DNA of 64,000 bases from positions 26,977,631-27,041,630 of the forward strand of contig OY821749.1 of NCBI GenBank assembly GCA_963682055.1, given 5' to 3'. Of this stretch, positions 57,740 to 64,000 are shown one piece after another. A model generated the notes under the pieces. That model did not search any database. It was given only the letters and a program-made list of their open reading frames with translations, and was not told the origin of the DNA. Each line of letters opens with the position of its first letter. Position 1 is the first letter of the stretch. The position numbers and the translations under genes were made by a program. The DNA comes from Primula veris. Lineage: Eukaryota; Streptophyta; Magnoliopsida; Ericales; Primulaceae.

Positions 57740-60700
57740 TCAATATAAGCTGGCTCTAGCGATGGGAAGCTGATCACAAACTTCGGAACTGCTCCATCCA
57801 ATCATCTTCCTCTCATTGTCATAAATCACCATTTTGTCTTGCATTGATATATCTGCAAGAAATTTGAAAACAATAATTAACTTAGCAGAAGTTCCATTAC
57901 CAAAATAAGTTATTTATGCTTAACAATTATCATCTTATTTTTCTTTACCTCCAATGATGTTGTAATTTTGCAACCCAACTTCTGTGCCATTGAGAATTCC
58001 CAGGCAAACATTGCCTTTAGACTACACAAGAGAAAATAATGGTTTCATTAATGTTTTAATTCGGACTATCAAGTGCAAATCGGAACATGAAAGTGTAGGT
58101 CTCCAGTACATTTGTTATACATTCATGGCTAAAAGCATAGGCAGTCGTCTAAAATCTATTTTCTTACTGTTTTTTTCTTCACATAGGGGAAATTGTCACG
58201 ATACTTACAGAGAGAATGAGATAAGATTCTGGCAGGATTTCGAATTGGGATTTTGATCTCCAACTATTTGAGAAGCTTAGTGCTAATGGCTTGAAATATT
58301 TTTTAATGTCTCGAATGCTTTTAAACGGTCGTTTGCCTTTCCAACACACTGGGAGTGTGTGATCATCTACTGCTTCCTTCAACGGCTTTCCAGTTAAATC
58401 TTTTCTCAACTGAAAAACATATTTCAAAGAAAAATGTTGGAATAAAAAAATGTAACATGGGATAAAGGACTTCTCCCAAATGTCCTAATTAGTGAAACAT
58501 TATAGCAGAACTTGCATTCCTAGAAAAATGCAGAACAGACTACTCACCGATGAAATGAAAGCTTGATAGGCCTTGTAACTGAGGTAACTGTAAGAACTAC
58601 CACTGTCAAAAACAACTAGTAATTCTTTTTGCCCTGTGGATCTACCGCCGAAAATGAGCTCCGCTAGACCTGGCGAGTAGTGCTTTCTATTTTTGAAACA
58701 AATTATAACAATTAGTGGATTGGTAGTAGAAGTACTTAAAAGAGATGTAGCCACATCTAAATAGAACATCTTCATAGCCGTACCATACAAAGAAACAACA
58801 GAAGAAAAAGAAAATAAGTTCACTATATTTTGACATTACGAATGATCGGTTGACATAGGTGTCCAGACCACACGAGAAGAATCGTAAGCGTCGTCTCCAA
58901 AGAAGAGAAAGCCTCCTCCACGGCTACTTAAACAATGACCGACCACATTTCGTACTAAACCTTGATTATGCAACTGTGATATAATGCTTGATTTTCCCTT
59001 GCCAAGGCCTAATACTCCATCTAAGGGACGGTGATCGTTATGAGAGGTTCCTGGTATTTGATCATAACCGCATCTGCAAATAAGGAAATCCTAATTCAAA
59101 TATAATAATGACATGATGAAATTTGAAGTTAGCTAAGCAACTAACCAGTCAGTGACGAGATAATAATCAACTGTTTCACATCACTGAAATAGGATATTTC
59201 CGGTTCTGAGTACGCGAAAGCATAGTTAAGTCTTAAGATTAACGAGTCCAAAAATGTGAAGAAAATATTTCTTATTTTGTAAGATAAAAGTTGTGTTCAT
59301 GATGGCTAAAAGTAGTTTTCAGACGTCGCTTCTAGTTCATAAAGCTTCAATCTTAATTAAATATCTTAAAACACGTGCAAAATTGTCCTCGTGAAGAACA
59401 AAGGTATGATTGATGTACAAAATTATACTACAAAATAAAAGATATGACGAACCCGATAGCGATACGAGGAGTAGTACGTACACCATTTGTGAGATTAAGT
59501 GAAAAGGTATCTTTTAGAAGAACACCAAGCGACGAACCTCCATCAGCATACTCGACTTCATAATCACATTGTCCCAAGTTTTCACATGTATAGTTCTCTG
59601 AATTAGGGTGTAATGAGGCACACATGGGATCTCTACAAGGGACCAGATCTTTACTCGGTAAGTACAATGGGTGAGGCCCCTAAAACAAGACATTTAAAAC
59701 TTCAGTAAGTACACTTTCTCTAAGCAAGAGAGCCAAAGTATAAGCTAAAAAGTTGGCACTTGATATTCTAATAAAGCAACTAATTAATCTATTTGGAAAA
59801 TAAGACCCTGTAATTTTAAAAAATTTGTAAATATACAAAATTGATAACTTTTCTGACCTTGGTGCAACGGACACATGGAGCGTCACACTGAAGCCATGTC
59901 AGATCACTTCCAGTGTCGGGATCAAGAAAGAAAGGCCTCGGTGGCTGGCCTATATTTAACTGAACATAGTAAAATCTGCAACACCAGAAACAAAGAAGTG
60001 AAATAGTAAGAAAGTAGGATTCAACCGGATATAATCCTTACTTGAGTTGTTTTCATGGTCTTTTACTTCATATATTCATAAAACTGAATATTATGCCATC
60101 AAGGTCAGACTAGGCAGCCAAGGACAAGTCTAACCATCTCTTGACTACATAATAAATTACAGATTAAAAGAATATAATCTAAACCTGTCTATCTAGACGA
60201 CAAATTCGTGGTCTTTGGAGTAATAGTTTCACCTTTTCCCTTAGGAAAATTTAATGCCTTGTTTGGAACTACAACAGTTCGGAAAAGCTATTTTCTACAG
60301 GGGTGAATCTAAACCTAATCTTGCAGAAGAAATATAGCTTATAGTTTTAAATTACTTGAACTTAAATTACATATCAGAATATAGCTTATAGTTGAATCTA
60401 ACCCAAATCTTGCAGCAGAAATGTCCTCCAATAGTTTTAAATTACTTAAACTTAAGAACCTGAATGTTGAGAAGCTAGATACTATTTCTGAACATACATG
60501 GTATAACGTCTTAAAATATCACAAATAATGGTGGTATAAGTGTGTTTAATGGACAATATTTGAAACCTTCAGATTATTTCACTTGACTTCAAGATTTACA
60601 AATTAATATTGAACAGATCCGAAACATCTTACTACGTATTTAAAAAACTTTTGATTATTGAAATCCGTGTGCAGTATTTACTAGCTAGTATACATATTCT

Positions 60701-60923
60701 TGTATATTCTTTGTACATACCCATTGGGATATACGTTTCCATAGACCGGGAGAACAATGGAGGACCCAATTGGGTTCACCACCGATGATGATGACATGGC
60801 ACCAGGTAATACGGATTTCCACCACCTATCAGACGCTAATGACGAATGCATACAAAACACAAGAATCAATGGTAACAACAACGCCCACAATACTTTCCGG
60901 TATCTCATTCCCATTTTTCTCAT
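57740..60923 (-). CDS. Aspartic protease, nucellin/Asp1-like (435 aa)
   Basis: Pepsin-family (A1) endopeptidase, probably secretory. Exons 60721-60923, 59858-59975, 59453-59679, 58840-59073, 58548-58686, 58209-58409, 57949-58021 and 57740-57852; phases agree. An N-terminal hydrophobic segment (VLWALLLPLILVFCMHSSLA) acts as signal peptide or anchor. The first catalytic motif is DTGS (Asp88) within FYYVQLNIGQPPRPFFLDPD; the second is DSGSSYSYL (Asp288). CDYEVEYADGGSSLGVLLKD contains the flap. No plant-specific insert is seen, so it is an atypical or nucellin-like protease. The C-terminal MVIYDNERKMIGW is typical. Likely intact. TATATAAA at 61053-61060. Confidence 0.93.
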
Positions 60924-61598
60924 GAATCACTAATAAAAAGATTAGCTTACACTAAAAAGCTTTTCATTTGGAAAATTAAATGAATTTGATGGTGATTGGA
61001 ATGTGTATAAATGATTGTTAATTAATTTATGCAACTTTAGCTTTCTGGTGAGTTTATATAGGTATATTTTTATACCAAGTGTATGGTTTATTCTTTGCTT
61101 GTATTAGATTGGTGTGGATTCTAATAAGGTTTTCACGAGAGAAGCAAATGTTAAAGAGGAATTTCTTTTGCTTACTAACTTGGTGTTACCTTTCTTTCCA
61201 TTGTGGGCTAAAAATATAAGAGTAATGGATAATTTGAAGCTTGGCCTATTGAAATTCTTATAGACAAATCTAACTTCTTTGATACCAAAAACAAGAATCT
61301 AGGTAAAAAAATTATGTAGCAAAGAGATGATGCCTTTCAGCTTAATAAACCAAATGAAACCCGCCTTATATGACAAAACACAGAAAAGAAGAAACATGAA
61401 CGCTAAGTTCCAAAAGGTCTAGAGGGCACAGTAACCAAATGATTCCCGACTTTTAACGATTAAACACTAAAAAGAAAATTGTTAAAAATGTATTTGACAG
61501 TATATTTTTTAATTCGACAGTATCAGACCTAATTAAAAGAAAATTTCAAGGATTTCTTTTTCTTTTTTTTGCTTGTACCAAACTGAAATTCCTCCTTC

Positions 61599-61855
61599 TT
61601 TTGGTCCAATCAGATTGTAATTACTCCCAGAACCTCATGGTTTAAACTAAATTACTTCTTAGTCCCACATCTATTACATGGATCAGAAAAAAGGACGTTT
61701 TCTTAAAAAAAATAACAGAATCCTCCCTGTAGTTATTTATTTGGTTCAATCAGATTTTAATTACACCCGGAACCTCATAGTTTCCAATAAATTATTTCCT
61801 AGTCCCACATAAATTACATGGATCAGTAAAAGGGACGTTTTCTTAAAAATATAAC
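61599..61855 (+). repeat. Diverged tandem duplication (about 125 bp)
   Basis: Both units share TTGGT(C/T)CAATCAGATT, GAACCTCAT(G/A)GTTT, TAGTCCCACAT, ATTACATGGATCAG and GGACGTTTTCTTAAAAA in the same order. Confidence 0.88.
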
Positions 61856-62979
61856 AGATTTTATCCTTAGGAAAAAAAAAACACAAAATACAAAGAGAAA
61901 AAAAAAAGGTCACACATTTTTTAGTTGGCAGGCCACCAACCGGGTATGGGCGTTGCTATTTCTATCTTCTGTTTATAGGACAATTATTAACATCTCAATA
62001 AAGGGTTCATACCATACCAATAATTTTACCAATAATTTTACCAATAATTTTATCTTGTTGCTTCTTCTTGTTACTTATTTTCAGGGATACATCCCAAAAA
62101 ATTATCCCATATCTATTACTTTGTCATTCCCCTATATTTAACACTAGTAAATACAGACACGTTGTGTGTCTTGCCTAGTGATTTTTAAAAATAAAATAAA
62201 AATAAATAATTAGTTATTGACAGTTTTTTTTCTTCATATAATAATTTTCACACTCTTAAATTTCATCCTTCTCCAAACCGATATAGAGAGTATTAATTAG
62301 GAAAAAAAAAATGAGTATATACCAAATGGTAATGAATTTGATTGCAAGAACTGGGATCCCTTTCTTCACGCTTTTGGTCTTTCTCCCAAATCTTCTGCGC
62401 TGGCACACTGCTTAAATCTTTCTAATGTCTTTTGCTAATACTGCAATTATTCTCTATCGACTTTTAAAAAATATATATTTGATATCTTCCTATAATTAAA
62501 TATTACAATTTGTGGGTATAATGATAATACAATTGACAACTTTTCAAACTTGTAAGGTATACGTGGACCCGACTCGTAAATGTTCGATTCGTATCTCGAT
62601 TCGATTATTTTTAAAAGTGAAAAAAAAATTCCGATCCCGATCCGACAAAAGTCGGAATTCGATTTTTTCGAGATCCCATAGGGTTGGGATAACTTTATCC
62701 CGAATCTTCCGACATATTTTTTATTTTACGACGACGTTATTTTTTATTAACAATTTTCATTTGATAAGTCTAAAAAAATTTATTAACACAAAAAATAATA
62801 CTAGTTTAAAAATAACATTATTAATAAATAAATAAAAAATTAACATTTAGTAGAAAAAATAGTGTGAAAATACAAATAATGGAGTATATAAAAAAATGGA
62901 TAAATTAACAAAACATACTACTTTTGAAACTAAATTAGCAAAAATATGGCCAAAAATTTCTAATTAACAAAAACATACA

Positions 62980-63300
62980 AAAAAATTCATACCATAATTT
63001 GTATATTTCATGCCATTATTCTAAAAGTTCATGCACTTATTTTAAAAGTTGATACCCTAACTTGTATTTTTTATACCCTTATTCCAAAAGTTCATACCCT
63101 TGTTTCAAAAGTTCATACTCTAATTTGTATTTTTCATACCCTTATTCCAAAAGTTCATACCATAATTTGTATTTTTCATATCATTATTCTAAAATTTCAT
63201 ATCTTAATTTGTATTTTTCATACCGTTATTTCAAAAATTCATACACTTATTTTAAAAGTTCGTATACCGATTCGTAGTCAATCTTATTTTTAAATTTCAT
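62980..63300 (+). repeat. Irregular minisatellite of CATACC/TTGTATTTTTCATA units
   Basis: Seven or more copies of a unit of about 35-40 bp with TTCATACCxTAATTTGTATT, diverged. The frame at 63062-63277 is only this repeat translated. Confidence 0.85.
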
Positions 63301-64000
63301 ACTCCAATTTACATAATTTATATACATAATTTTCAACTCCATACTCTTAATTCACGTAATTCATACACTTATTTTTCAACATTATACACTAATTAACAAA
63401 TACAACTCTTACCCGTCCTTCGATCTCGAACTATCATATCACCGTCGTAGGCCTCTCATTCGACGATCGCATCTCCGTCGACATCAACCTCGAGTTTTCG
63501 ATCTCGCTGTACACACTCGCCGCTCATTCTGACATATGTGTCCGTCTCAATCTCCATGGAAGAGAGAGATCAGAGAGAGATGAGAAAAAAAAAATTAAAA
63601 AAATAGAGAGAGCATGATGAGAGAGATTGAAAAGATAAAGGAATGATGAAAAATCGGAGAGAGTGAGAAGGGGGATGAGAGAGAACGATTGGAGAGATAA
63701 TGATGAGAGAGAGATTGGAGAGAAGGTGAGATGAGGAGAGAGACCAAATAGATTGGGATGGATGAATGAGATTTTTTATTTTTTATTAATTATTAATTGA
63801 ATGTATGTTTTTGATAATTTAATTTTTGAGTGTATGTTTTTGTTAATATAATAGAGGTTGAGTATGTTTATCTTGATTGCCACAAAAAAATTGATACGTT
63901 TTTTATCAGATTTTTTTATTATTTAGTTTTATTTACATAAGTAACAATTATCATACTAAATGAGATACATTATCAATATAATTTTTATAATCGAAAAATA

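Larger units (their letters stand above)
60924..64000. other. Upstream region of the protease and gene-free tail of the window
   Basis: No gene recognised. It holds a tandem duplication (61599-61855), a TTACCAATAATT triplication near 62020-62050, a family of TTCATACC...TTGTATTTTTCATACC repeats (62980-63300), and GA-rich DNA (63555-63745). Confidence 0.55.

Noticed and set aside
58179..58427. Separate small gene of 82 residues
   Set aside because: It is exon 6 of the aspartic protease read into its introns.
63062..63277. Tyr/Ser-rich 71-residue repeat protein
   Set aside because: It is a minisatellite read in one frame. No promoter or family resemblance.
1..64000. tRNA or rRNA genes
   Set aside because: No cloverleaf with A and B boxes or rRNA core sequences was noticed by eye; a covariance-model search would be needed to be certain.

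Overview
The window is nuclear DNA of a flowering plant. It is AT-rich, its genes have introns with GT-AG borders, and it carries a 9-nt invertase mini-exon, plant-specific families and several classes of plant transposable element. The proteins look like those of a core eudicot; the species cannot be named from the sequence.

Layout. 1-8008 (minus): most of CIA1/CIAO1, a WD40 protein of cytosolic iron-sulfur assembly, with ten exons seen and the 3' end outside the window. 8.1-10.1 kb: a diverged direct duplication around an inverted-repeat element. 10191-10553 (minus): a small DUF4228/PADRE protein. 11426-12074: a hAT-type element with a perfect 8-bp target-site duplication (TSD). 13277-19680: a nearly full-length LINE (L1 type) with a perfect 14-bp TSD but broken ORFs. 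20959-23558 (minus): an intact four-exon ABI5 gene. 23775-24343 and 25033-25184: a TRIM-type LTR element and a hAT MITE in the ABI5 upstream region. 27721-45068: a 17.3-kb Ty3/gypsy element of the Tat type (gag, PR-RT-RNH-aRNH-INT) with near-identical LTRs and a perfect 5-bp TSD. 46026-49112 (plus): a seven-exon cell-wall invertase. 53240-54272 (minus): a two-exon invertase-inhibitor/PMEI protein. 54969-57500: a second copy of the ABI5 5' end and upstream region. 57740-60923 (minus): an eight-exon nucellin/Asp1-type aspartic protease. 61-64 kb: repeats and AT-rich DNA without genes.

Functional links. The invertase and the inhibitor-like protein sit 4.1 kb apart. The inhibitor carries a PKF motif, so enzyme and potential inhibitor may be physically linked. 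ABI5 has a large upstream region into which TEs inserted; a paralogous copy 31 kb away preserves the empty sites.

The least expected structure is inside the Tat element. Between pol and the 3' LTR the opposite strand carries a six-exon gene with a Transposase_28-like domain (now broken), followed by five small single-exon coiled-coil ORFs. Each small ORF has its own TATA box, three have their own poly(A) signal, and two are clearly paralogous. This resembles an antisense gene battery carried by a retrotransposon.
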